Assembly: GCA_003255025.1 (NCBI GenBank)
Contig: QANY01013671.1
Span: 96,648-160,647 of the forward strand
Direction of reading: 5' to 3'
Length of the DNA stretch: 64,000 nt
Origin: Datisca glomerata
Lineage: Eukaryota > Streptophyta > Magnoliopsida > Cucurbitales > Datiscaceae
Each line of letters begins with the position of its first letter. Position 1 is the stretch's first letter. The notes under the pieces are model-generated. The model did not search any database, had not been told where the DNA came from, and worked only from the letters and a program-made list of their open reading frames with translations. The translations under genes and the position numbers were made by a program. Below are positions 24,910 to 33,216 of the stretch, piece after piece.

Positions 24910-25019
24910 AGGAAAAAGACACAAATACCAAGGAACCAGCCAACACACAAGCTGGAGGCACCCAAACACTAACAGAAGATTACAAGTGATAACAGCCTAA
25001 AGAAACAGAAGAACCAAGC

Positions 25020-26792
25020 TTAATTGTCAAAAATAGAGGCATTCAATCCCCAGGCAAGCTGAATGGTTTTGTTATCTTCAGTCACAGAAAACCCTTTAAG
25101 ACTCAAAAATCTACCTTTAATGGCATTTCTAATGCAAGCCAAGACCACTTTCTTGTCCCTCATTTTGCCCTCAAAGACTCGATTATTTCTCTCTCTCCAG
25201 ATATGATAGACAAACGAGCTGAACATAAGCTTCAACATAAGGCTCAAGAAGTAACCTTTCCTAGCTTTCACAAGGAGCCAGGAGATAAGTTGATTCCAGT
25301 TCCTAGGAGAAGACACCAAGCCACACAAACCAACCAAATTCTGCCAAATAAAGCTAGAATAAGGGCAAGAAACAAACAGGTGTTCAGAAGATTCTGAAGG
25401 ATGCAAGCAAAGAACACAACTACTAACATTGGAAAACCCAGGAGAGGAGGTCCAAGCAGCCAATCTATCCGCAGTTGCAAGCCTATTAAGAACAGCAAGC
25501 CAAGTAATAAAGCTATATCTGGGAATATGCTTCTTAAACCAAATAAGAGGAGCCCATCTCACTTTTTCACCAGCTGGAGCCAGTTTCCTATAAGTGTGCC
25601 CCACAGAGAAAAGACCAGAGGGAGAAAGAGTCCAAATCCAAGAGTCCAAAGAGGACTCTTTAGGAGGGGGAAGATGGATCTCTCTAATAGTGATAAGCTC
25701 ATGGGAGCTAGAAATAGGCCAGTTCCAAGCTGCATTCTGGATCACTGAGCTGACCTTGGTAGTCCAATCCCAACCTGTACCAAAATAAATCCTAGGACCA
25801 AACCTTTGAGAAAGAGCCCCCAAAGGGTGCCAAGGGTCCAATAGAAGAGAGATCTGCTCCCCATTTCCCACAAGAGCTTTGCAATACCCAGCAAACTTGT
25901 CTCTGATTTTCAGAATTTTCCTCCAACTCCAAGAAGGATTAGTGGCAAGCTTAACCAAGAAGATAGAGCTCTTCTTGATCAAGAAAAACTTGCACCAATC
26001 CTTCCAAAGGGAAGCTTTATCCAAAGAGACCAGGAACCAGAAATGCTTAGCCACAGCCACTTCATTAGCTAGAGAGAGATCTCTAAGGCCCAAACCTCCT
26101 TGGGACTTATCAAGGCACAAGTCACTCCAAGCCACTTTAGCACCAGAATGCTTTACAGCTGAAGCGTTCCACAAGTAATTCCTAATAACCACCTTAATCA
26201 TATTTAAGATTTTCTTGGGAAGAATAAATAAGCCAGCCCAGTATTGAAAGATAGCATAGAGCACGGATTTAACCAACTGTAATCTTCCAGCATAAGAAAG
26301 GTAGTTAGACTCCCAAGACTTCACCCTAGCTGTGATATGGTCTACTAGGGTGATACAATCTGTTTTTCTAAGCTTTGAGGAAATCAAAGGAACCCCCAAG
26401 TATCTCATAGGTAGCTCCCCAATGCTGAAATTGCACAAGTCCAGAATTGCTTGAGAAGTGGAAGGATGGACCCCAGACATGAAAATCTGACTTTTTTGTA
26501 GATTAGGTTGAAGACCAGACATGGCCTCAAACAAGTTTAAGCTCTCCATAATAAGATGAACAGAAGTAATATCACCCTTACAGAAGATAAAGAGATCATC
26601 AGCAAAGCACAAGTTAACAATACCAAGCTCCTTACACCTCCAGTGATAGCCAAAGTCCGCTTGATGAGAAGCATGCTTGAGAATACCAGAAAGAACCTCC
26701 ATAACCAACACAAACAGATAGGGAGAGATAGGATCACCCTGTCTAAGCCCTTTAGCACCAGAGAAGAAGCCAGTCAACTCCCCATTGACCAC
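25020..26792 (-). CDS. LINE A5 ORF2, open RT C-terminal fragment
   Basis: There are 590 uninterrupted codons. On the minus strand it starts in the RT palm (first Met in VVNGELTGFFSGAKG), then GLRQGDPISPYLFVLVMEV, the catalytic FADDLFIF, the thumb region with RYLGVPLISSKLRKTD, and a C-terminal zf-RVT domain (WFKKHIPRYSFITWLAVLN, CVLC, EHLFVSCPYSS). It ends in IWRERNNRVFEGK and a tail finishing ...FDN. The N-terminal endonuclease and RT fingers are missing because of 5' truncation at insertion, so it cannot act alone, and there is no promoter of its own in view. It is the best-preserved family-A ORF2 C-terminus in the window. Confidence 0.9.
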   Translation of the reverse strand: MVNGELTGFFSGAKGLRQGDPISPYLFVLVMEVLSGILKHASHQADFGYHWRCKELGIVNLCFADDLFIFCKGDITSVHLIMESLNLFEAMSGLQPNLQKSQIFMSGVHPSTSQAILDLCNFSIGELPMRYLGVPLISSKLRKTDCITLVDHITARVKSWESNYLSYAGRLQLVKSVLYAIFQYWAGLFILPKKILNMIKVVIRNYLWNASAVKHSGAKVAWSDLCLDKSQGGLGLRDLSLANEVAVAKHFWFLVSLDKASLWKDWCKFFLIKKSSIFLVKLATNPSWSWRKILKIRDKFAGYCKALVGNGEQISLLLDPWHPLGALSQRFGPRIYFGTGWDWTTKVSSVIQNAAWNWPISSSHELITIREIHLPPPKESSLDSWIWTLSPSGLFSVGHTYRKLAPAGEKVRWAPLIWFKKHIPRYSFITWLAVLNRLATADRLAAWTSSPGFSNVSSCVLCLHPSESSEHLFVSCPYSSFIWQNLVGLCGLVSSPRNWNQLISWLLVKARKGYFLSLMLKLMFSSFVYHIWRERNNRVFEGKMRDKKVVLACIRNAIKGRFLSLKGFSVTEDNKTIQLAWGLNASIFDN

Positions 26793-26817
26793 AATAGAGA
26801 AAGAAGGAGAGGAGATA

Positions 26818-26830
26818 CACTTCTCAAGCT
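26818..26830 (+). repeat. Target-site duplication of A5, right
   Basis: CACTTCTCAAGCT, partner of 24824-24836. A4 continues immediately after with the codons preceding the YLGVPL block. Confidence 0.88.
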
Positions 26831-27124
26831 ATTCTGGACTTGCGCAACTTCAACATTGGGGAGCTTCCTATGAGATACTTGGGGGTTCCTTTGGTTACCT
26901 CAAAGCTCAGAAAAATAGATTGTATCACTCTAGTAGACCATATCACAACTAGGGTGAAGTCTTGGGAGTCTAACTACCTTTCTTATCCTGGAAGATTACA
27001 GCTGGTTAAATGCGTGCTCTATGCTATTTTTCAATACTGGGTGGCTTATTTATTCTTTCCAAGAAGATCTTGAATATGATTCAGGTGGTTATTAGGAATT
27101 ACTTGTGGAACGCATCAGCTGTAA

Positions 27125-29382
27125 CATAAGCTTCAACATAAGGCCAAAGAAGTAGCCTTTCTTAGCTTTCACAAGGAGCCAGGAGATAAGTTCATTCCAG
27201 TTCCTAGGAGAAGACACCAAGCCACATAAACCAACCAAATTCTGCCAAATAAAGCTAGAATAAGGGCAAGAAACAAACAGGTAATCAGAAGATTCTGAAG
27301 GATGCAAGCAAAGAACACAACTACTAACATTGGAAGACCCAGGAGAGGAGGTCCAAGCAGCCAATCTATCAGCAGTTGCAAGCCTATTAAGAACAACAAG
27401 CCAAGTAATAAAGGTATATCTGGGAATATGCTTCTTAAACCAAATAAAAGGAGTCCATCCCACTTTTTCACCAGCTGGAGCCAGTTTTCTATAAGTGTGC
27501 CCCACAGAGAAAATACCAGAGGGAGAAAGGGTCCAAATCCAAGAGTCCAAAGAGGACTCTTTAGGAGGGGGAAGATGGACCTCTCTAATTGTGATAAGCT
27601 CATGGGAGTTAGAAATAGGCCAGTTCCAAGCTGCATTGTGGATCATTGAGCTCACCTGTGTAGACCAATCCCAACCAGTACCAAAAAGAATCCTAGGACC
27701 AAACCTTTGAAAAAGAGCCCCCAAAGGGTGCCAAGGGTACAAGAGAAAAGAATTCTACTCACCATTTCCCACAAGAGCTTTGTAATACCCTGAAAACTTG
27801 TCTCTGATTTTCAGAATTTTCCTCCAACTCCAAGAAGGATTAGTGGCAAGCTTAACCAAGAAGATATAGCTCTTATTGATCAAGAAAAACTTGCACCAAT
27901 CCTTCTAAAGGGAAGCTTTATCCAAAGAGACCACCAGAAACCAGAAATGCTTAGCCACAGCCACTTCATTAGCTAGAGAGAGATCTCTAAGGTCCAAACC
28001 TCCTTGGGACTTATCAAGGCATAACTCACTGCAAGCCACTTTAGCACCAGAATGCTTAACAGCTGACGCGTTCCACAAGTAATTCCTAATAACCTCCTGA
28101 ATCATATTCAAGATCTTCTTGGGAAGAATAAATAAGAAGCCCAGTATTGAAAAATAGCATAGAGCATGGATTTAACCAGCTGTAATCTTCCAGCATAAGA
28201 AAGGTAGTTAGACTCCCAAGACTTCACCCTCGCTGTGATATGGTCTACTGGGATGATACAATCTGTTTTTCTAAGCTTTGAGGAAATCAAAGGAACCCTT
28301 AAGTATCTCATAGGAAGCTCCCTAATGCTAAACTTGCACAAGTCCAGAATTGCTTGAGAAGTGGATGGATGGACACCAGACATGAAAATCTGACTTTTTT
28401 GTAAATTAGGTTGAAGACTAGACATAGCCTCAAACAAGTTTAAGCTATCCATAATAAGTTGAACAGAAGTAATATCACCCTTACAGAAGATAAAGAGATC
28501 ATCAGCAAAGCACAAGTTAACAATACCAAGCTCCTTACACCTCCAATAATAGCCAAAGTCAGCTTTATGAGAAGCATGCTTGATAATACCAGATAGAACC
28601 TCCATAACCAACACAAACAGATAGGGAGAGATAGGATCACCCTGTCTAAGCACTTTAGAACCTGAAAAGTAGCCAGTCAACTCACCATTGACCACAATAG
28701 AAAAAGAAGGAGAGAAGATACACTCCATCACACAGTTAGAGAAATGATCAGGAAACCCCAAGCAGTCAAAGATTCTCCCGATACTCTCCCAATTCAAGCT
28801 ATCATAACCCTTTTTTATATCAACCTTGAAAGCACATCTAGGACTATTAGAAGGCCTATGGTAACCTCTAACTAGCTCTTGAGATAAAAGGATGTTGTCA
28901 GCAATTCTCCTAGTGTCACCACCACAATGCTCAATAGGCTTCAAAATTGCATTAAAGTCACCAAGAATTAGCCAAGGCTTCCCCTGACTTACAGTCTTAT
29001 GGGAGCCAAGCTTTTCCCACAAAGGCTTCCTGGAGATAGCATCATTGGCTGCATACACCACAAAGATAAAGAAATCTGTCCTTTCGTGAAGAATGGTTAG
29101 CTTACAAAACATAGCTTGATCAAAAGCGTCAATTAGAAAAACATCCAAAATCTTGGGATCCCAAGCTAAAACAATTCTACCTTTGCTAGTAGGAGAATGG
29201 TTAGCAAAGGTGGCCCAATTGGGAAAAACAGATCTAGAAAGTCCAGCAAAATTATTACATTTGATCTTAGTCTCAACTAAAGCAAAAAAAGATAATTTAA
29301 AGTCTTTACAAAGTTTCCTAACTTCAGCTTGCTTTAGAAGGCCACTTAGCCCTCTTATATTCCAAGAAGCTAAATTAATCAT
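27125..29382 (-). pseudogene. LINE A6 ORF2, in-frame EN-RT fusion by deletion
   Basis: On the minus strand it starts MINLASWNIRGLSGLLKQ at 29382. The endonuclease reads through AWDPKILDVF and GDFNAILKPIEHCGGD, then at about 28911-28914 it is joined in frame to RRIADNILLSQEL of the RT. The endonuclease C-terminal half with its SDH motif, the whole linker and the RT fingers are therefore gone, yet 424 codons stay open to 28108. The RT catalytic FADDLFIF is present (near 28490). Frameshifts near 28108 and 27905 and a stop near 27742 break the thumb and zf-RVT parts, which continue to 27125. It is not functional: both enzymes are incomplete. Confidence 0.87.
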
Positions 29383-29473
29383 AAAAAGGGGGAGAGAGAG
29401 TCACCATTCTCAGGGGGAGCCTGAGTAACTTGATAAGCCAATAAGAAAGAACCTTCCGCCTTTTGCTTCTTTT

Positions 29474-31698
29474 TCAACCTCTCAAAGCTGATTTAGAGAG
29501 CTTGGGAGAAGGACCATGTTCGATAGTGACATTGACAATTGGGGGAGCCAAACTCAATGTAGAGTCAGAAGAGGTTTGAGGCTCATTTTTATCCTCACAA
29601 GGCTCAATGAGACCCTTACCCTTCCTTTTGTTAACCACCTGAGTCCATTCATTTTCTTGGTCTTCCACATGTATGGTATTAAGAGGAAAGGGAGGAGAGA
29701 TTTCAACCTTTGGCTCCTCATAAACCATAAACTCCCTATTATCTTAGGGAGAAGAATCTTTACTAGCAGTTTCTTCCTCACTAGCTAGATTATTTTTAGG
29801 GGCCACTTTGGCATCACAATCATGACCAAAGAGGCAACATTTAGCACATCTCTTTGGAAGACACTCATACTCGACCTCCACCACCACTGGATCCCATCCG
29901 TCAAGGTCAAGGTCAATGGTGAAAAATTTAATCAAATCATAGGAGGCTGAAAATTTCACACAAACTCTAGCATAATCATGTCTATAACTAGAGGCAGTGG
30001 CATTGTCAAAGTGAGAAGGGATACCCACAGCACTAGCAATGTGACTTAGAGCTTCTTCAGTCCATAATTCAATTGGAACATTCCACAATTTAACCCAAAT
30101 TGGAAGGGTTGAAAGTTTCTCCTTTGAGAATTTAACATTTGGCTGCCACTCTTGAAGTACAATAGGCCTACCTAAGAGGTGCCAAGGTCCATCTTCTAAG
30201 ACTGAGTTTCTATCCTCCACAGAGCCAAATTTGAAATAGAAAAGGCCTCTGGCAGCCGAGACCTCCTGAATTCCTCTTTTAGCCCAAAGTTGCAAAGCAA
30301 TTTTCTGAACTAAGTGTAATGGAGCTGCCCTTCCAACAAAGTAGCCAACAAGGCAGCCTTCCCACCTAGAAAAATTTTGTTTAGTAATATAATCAGGAAG
30401 CTTAACTGTGACATTACCATTTTCCGTAAAGGAAGAGCTCACATAACCTAAGCTTAGCTTCTTTTTCAGGTTACCTTTAACCTTTTCAGCCCATGAACCA
30501 GCCGGTTTCTCATGAGAAACACTCTTATTAGCTAAAAGGCCTTGATAAAACTTTATTCTCAGGCAGCTTTTTAGAAGAAGAAGTTGGGGAAGGAGGAGAA
30601 GAGCTTACCTTCTGTTTCCCATTAGAATCTGGTTTAGGAGAGAGAGTGGTTTCTCCAAGCTCAAACCCACGACCATGGCAGCCCCTGACCTCTTTGGTAG
30701 AAGTCAAATCCACCTTGTCACTCACAATCAATGCTGAGGTTGAGCTAAGGGAGGAAAGAGAATTTGCCACCAGCTTTGGAACTCCACCTACGCTCACATC
30801 TTTGTCATGGGAAAGAGAAATATCTTCTTTCTCTTTCCCTTCTATCAAAACACCATCTACTTTCTCTTTCACCTTAGACAAAGAAGCTTCCCCCGTCACA
30901 ATAAGGGGTGTCCACGTCATGATGGGAGAGAGGAGCCTTATCTAATAAAGAATTACCTTTTTGAATGTCCTTTCCTTTATTAGAAAGGATAGTCGTAGAT
31001 TGTTGACCAAGTTGAAGCTTGGAAGCTTGAGCCTCACTCTTCCCCAAGCTGACCACATCACACCCACTTACCAAAAAGGAGCTGTCACCTCTCCCTTTTG
31101 ATATGCTTGCCAGCTGCTTTTCCTCTTCTCCAAGCAAGATGATTTGAGACAAGCTTGATTTGTCTTCTATCAAAGGACACTCATCATTACCTTTGACAGA
31201 GAGGTAATGAGTATCATCTTCAACCTTTGGAGCTCTAGGCAAGCTGGTTGATCTCCGAGCACCACCTATAGCTCCTCCTCTTATGCTACTTCTCTTAAGA
31301 CTTGAACGAAGTTGGTCTGAAAGAGTCAGCTCAAGTAATTTGCTCCGATTGTGATAAGAAGAAATAAAATTTTCTCTAAGCTTCGAATGATCAGAAATAA
31401 TCTCTTTTGCAACTAATAAGCTCGAAGCTTCCTTGGACTGAGCTTCTAACTTCCCAGGCCTAACGAAACCATTCTCTGGTCCAAATTTCTTAGTATTAGA
31501 ATCTTTCTTAAGAGCATTAAAACCAATAACATGGGCATTAGCTTCCCTAGCTCCCTTCGTAACCATATCATTCAAAACAGCATGGCCACTGAAAGACACT
31601 CCAAGCTTAGCTTGACCACTAGCTGAATCTTTCTTAACACCACCTGAAACTTGTTTACCAATATCTGCAGCGTGCTTAATGTACTCATCATTAACCAT
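29474..31698 (-). pseudogene. LINE A6 ORF1 (DUF4283-like plus CCHC)
   Basis: The start MVNDEYIKHAADIGK is at 31698, followed by 274 open codons to 30874, longer than in A3 or A4 because the 1-base loss of A3 near 5720 is absent. The next stretch 30920-30528 ends at a stop caused by an extra T (30547-30551 region) that A3 also has. The DUF4283-like domain lies at 30410-30050 and the CCHC knuckle CAKCCLFGHDCD near 29855-29815, in the stretch 30442-29744. A short tail follows to 29474. The frame is thus broken at least three times. A promoter in the 5' UTR is expected for plant L1 elements but none can be pinpointed. Confidence 0.85.
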
Positions 31699-31797
31699 TG
31701 TTAAAGGTCGTGGCCTCCCCTAAGGGAGGGAGAGGCAAAAACTAAAACCAGATTTCTAGAGAGAAGGGAGAGCTTCTCTCACTAAAAGAACCAAGTT

Positions 31798-32220
31798 TTT
31801 CCAATATATCTCATATCCCCAAAACACGTTTGGGATAAGGATTTTGAGTGTTGTGGTCAATTTAGGTGCTTCTAGTACCATAGGGAGTCAAAAAGACCCA
31901 ATGAGATGTTTTTAGGCCCCGAACAAGATGAACTTTGCTAACCTTGATCTTTTGGGTGTGGTATGCACTCGATCTAACTTTTAACACCCCAAACACGTTT
32001 GGGATAAGAATTTAGAGATTTTTGATTGTTTTAGGTACTTCTAGTGTAGTACGGAGTCAAAAAGACCCAATGATACATGTTTAGCCCTAAACTTGACTAA
32101 CTAGGTTAAATATGGATCTTTTGGGCATGACATGTACTTGAACTGACTTTTGACACCCAAAACACATATGGGATAAGAATTTGGAGTGTCGTGGTCATTT
32201 TATGTGCTTCTAGTGCCATA
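31798..32220 (+). repeat. Satellite block 2
   Basis: About 2.5 monomers with landmarks at 31832, 32001 and 32170 (169-base steps), same orientation as block 1. The first 15-20 bases next to LINE A6 are poorly matched. It is cut at 32220 by gypsy sequence. Confidence 0.93.
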
Positions 32221-32387
32221 CAATCCACACACATGCGCCATGTTCCATCTTTCTTTGGGACTAAGATGACAGGAACTGAACATGGACTAAGACTCTCCCT
32301 CACGAAACCCTTTTGATCCAACTCATCCACTTGCCTTTGTATCTCCTTTGTTTCCTCAGGATTAGCTCTATAAGCGGGTCAATTTGG
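32221..32387 (-). pseudogene. Gypsy G3 RT fragment
   Basis: On the minus strand this reads the RT N-terminal region: PAYRANPEETKEIQ-like, then VDELDQKGFVRESLSPCSV and [14 protein letters not shown], after which it stops at satellite block 2. It is continuous with the gypsy fragment at 38201 onward: excision of the inserted LINEs (32388-38200) joins GAAFPN to PAYRA across the AATTTGG duplication, with a TGA codon between them. No catalytic part of RT remains on this side. Confidence 0.88.
32381..32387 (+). repeat. Target-site duplication of LINE C, left
   Basis: AATTTGG, repeated at 38199-38205 after the A tail of LINE C. The two A may overlap with the tail, so 5-7 bases are secure. Confidence 0.7.
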
Positions 32388-32695
32388 CAAGGAATACTTG
32401 GGAGTCCCCCTCATTACTTTTAAATTGGGAAAGACTGACTGTGACTCCTTGGTTGAGAGTATTGTGGCCAGAATCAGATCTTGGGAAACAAAATATTTAT
32501 CTTTTGCTGGGAGGCTTCAATTGATCAAGTCAGTGTTGGCAGCTATGTTTCAATTCTGGTGTGGGTTATTTATTATCCCCAAGAAGGTCATTAAATTGGA
32601 CCAAGCAGCGAACTATCATTGGAATGCTAATGAGGGCAAGAAATCTGGGGCCAAAGTAGCTTGGGAGGATCTTTGCTTCCATGAAATCATGATTG
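32388..32695 (+). pseudogene. LINE C ORF2, 5' piece (RT thumb)
   Basis: It encodes the region just after the RT catalytic palm: GVPLITFKLGKTDCDSLVE, ARIRSWETKYLSFAGRLQ, FWCGLFIIPKKV and GAKVAWEDLCF. The frame happens to stay open into LINE B1 ORF1, making a 272-codon open frame (32398-33216) that is a chimera of two elements rather than a gene. The catalytic residues are absent because the element is 5'-truncated. Confidence 0.85.
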
Positions 32696-33216
32696 TGATT
32701 TCATCCAGCAAGCTAAAACACTTTCTCCTAATCCCCAAGCTACAGCCCCATCTCTACCACAATCCAACCCTAGCTCCACCTCAAACTCCCCAAATCACTC
32801 CTCTCCCTCATCCCCCACACATTTCTCCCTCACTTCTCCCAAACACCACTCCCTCAACCCATTTGGATGATGACAGTGGCTGGATTGAGATTCCATCCAA
32901 GAGATCAAGGAAGAAAATCAACTCAGAAGTGGGACTTAAATTGGCCTTAGTGCTAGACCAAGGCATAGTTGAAGCTTCCCCACTAAGGGTGGAACCTATT
33001 GAGCACTCAACTGAGGAAGAAGAGGATAATCTTGCTGTCGTGAGCAAGAACCAAGAGCTTTCCACCCCTTCACCTTCTCTAAACTCTTCCAGCTCAAGCA
33101 AAAGGAGAAAGAAGAAGAAGAATAAGAAGGTCAATGGCACACCACACCCTGCAAAGGGTAGAGATAAAGGAGTTGCAGCTAGTGGGGAAACCCACAACCC
33201 ACCCATTCATGTTTAA
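32696..33216 (+). pseudogene. LINE B1 ORF1, C-terminal tail
   Basis: About 170 codons remain of ORF1: a Pro-rich stretch, DDDSGWIEIPSKRSRKK, an acidic block, a Ser-rich run, and a basic cluster (KRRKKKKNKK near 33105-33140) before the stop at 33214-33216. The DUF4283-like and CCHC parts expected upstream are missing through 5' truncation. It overlaps the ORF2 start by 8 bases (ATG at 33209), in a different frame, the usual compact arrangement in plant L1 elements. The basic tail would suit nucleic-acid binding; that is inference. Confidence 0.78.

Larger units (their letters stand above)
24837..26817 (-). mobile_element. LINE A5, 5'-truncated, nested in A4
   Basis: This is a complete 5'-truncated insertion of about 1.98 kb on the minus strand. 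The A tail reads as T at 24836-24845, then 3' UTR with the hairpin, then ORF2 up to the CISSPSFSIVVNGEL codons at 26817. A 13-base direct repeat flanks it, and removing the insert plus one repeat leaves A4 collinear with other family copies. An intact frame and a clear duplication suggest it is among the younger insertions here. Confidence 0.93.
20505..27124 (+). mobile_element. LINE A4, inserted in satellite, split by A5
   Basis: Family-A LINE on the plus strand with 5' UTR (from about 20505-20525), ORF1 and ORF2. It is interrupted at 24836 by LINE A5 and resumes at 26831. Its 3' end is lost: at 27124, in the NASAV codons of the RT thumb, it is joined directly to minus-strand LINE A6. The left flank is satellite block 1. 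The first bases (20500-20525) do not match A3 or A6 well, so the exact 5' boundary is approximate. Confidence 0.85.
22882..27124 (+). pseudogene. LINE A4 ORF2, interrupted and truncated
   Basis: The endonuclease start MINLASWNIRGLNG is at 22882. Two deletions damage this region: about 50 bases after NGF (22925) and a large one near 23447, where the LDRAL block is joined to MFCLHKKLK, removing the SDH motif. The RT segment has GNSKAPGPDGFSAGFF at about 24005-24050, a 36-base deletion near 24270, DIKKAYDSLNW at 24370-24400 and GLRQGDPISPYLF at 24540-24580. The catalytic FADD region near 24680 is damaged (FTDD, then a gap). The reading is broken by LINE A5 at 24836, continues 26831-27124 (YLGVPLVTSKLRKID), and then ends at the junction with A6. 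Confidence 0.85.
27125..31797 (-). mobile_element. LINE A6, tail-to-tail with A4
   Basis: Minus-strand family-A LINE with 5' UTR at its right end (31698-31797, CTCCCTTAGGGGAGGCCACGACC-like text on the minus strand), ORF1 and most of ORF2. It ends on the left at 27125, in the LMLKLM codons close to the ORF2 C-terminus, with no 3' UTR or A tail, joined to A4. Satellite block 2 starts directly beyond its 5' end. An internal deletion fuses endonuclease to RT near 28912. Confidence 0.88.

Noticed and set aside
25203..27710. Plus-strand open frames of 60-115 codons opposite the minus-strand LINE ORF2s
   Set aside because: Antisense shadows of the RT and zf-RVT coding region; the same shadows appear opposite A2 (1865-2642).
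32398..33216. 272-codon open frame taken as a host gene
   Set aside because: It begins as LINE C RT thumb and ends as LINE B1 ORF1 tail; a chance in-frame join at the insertion point.
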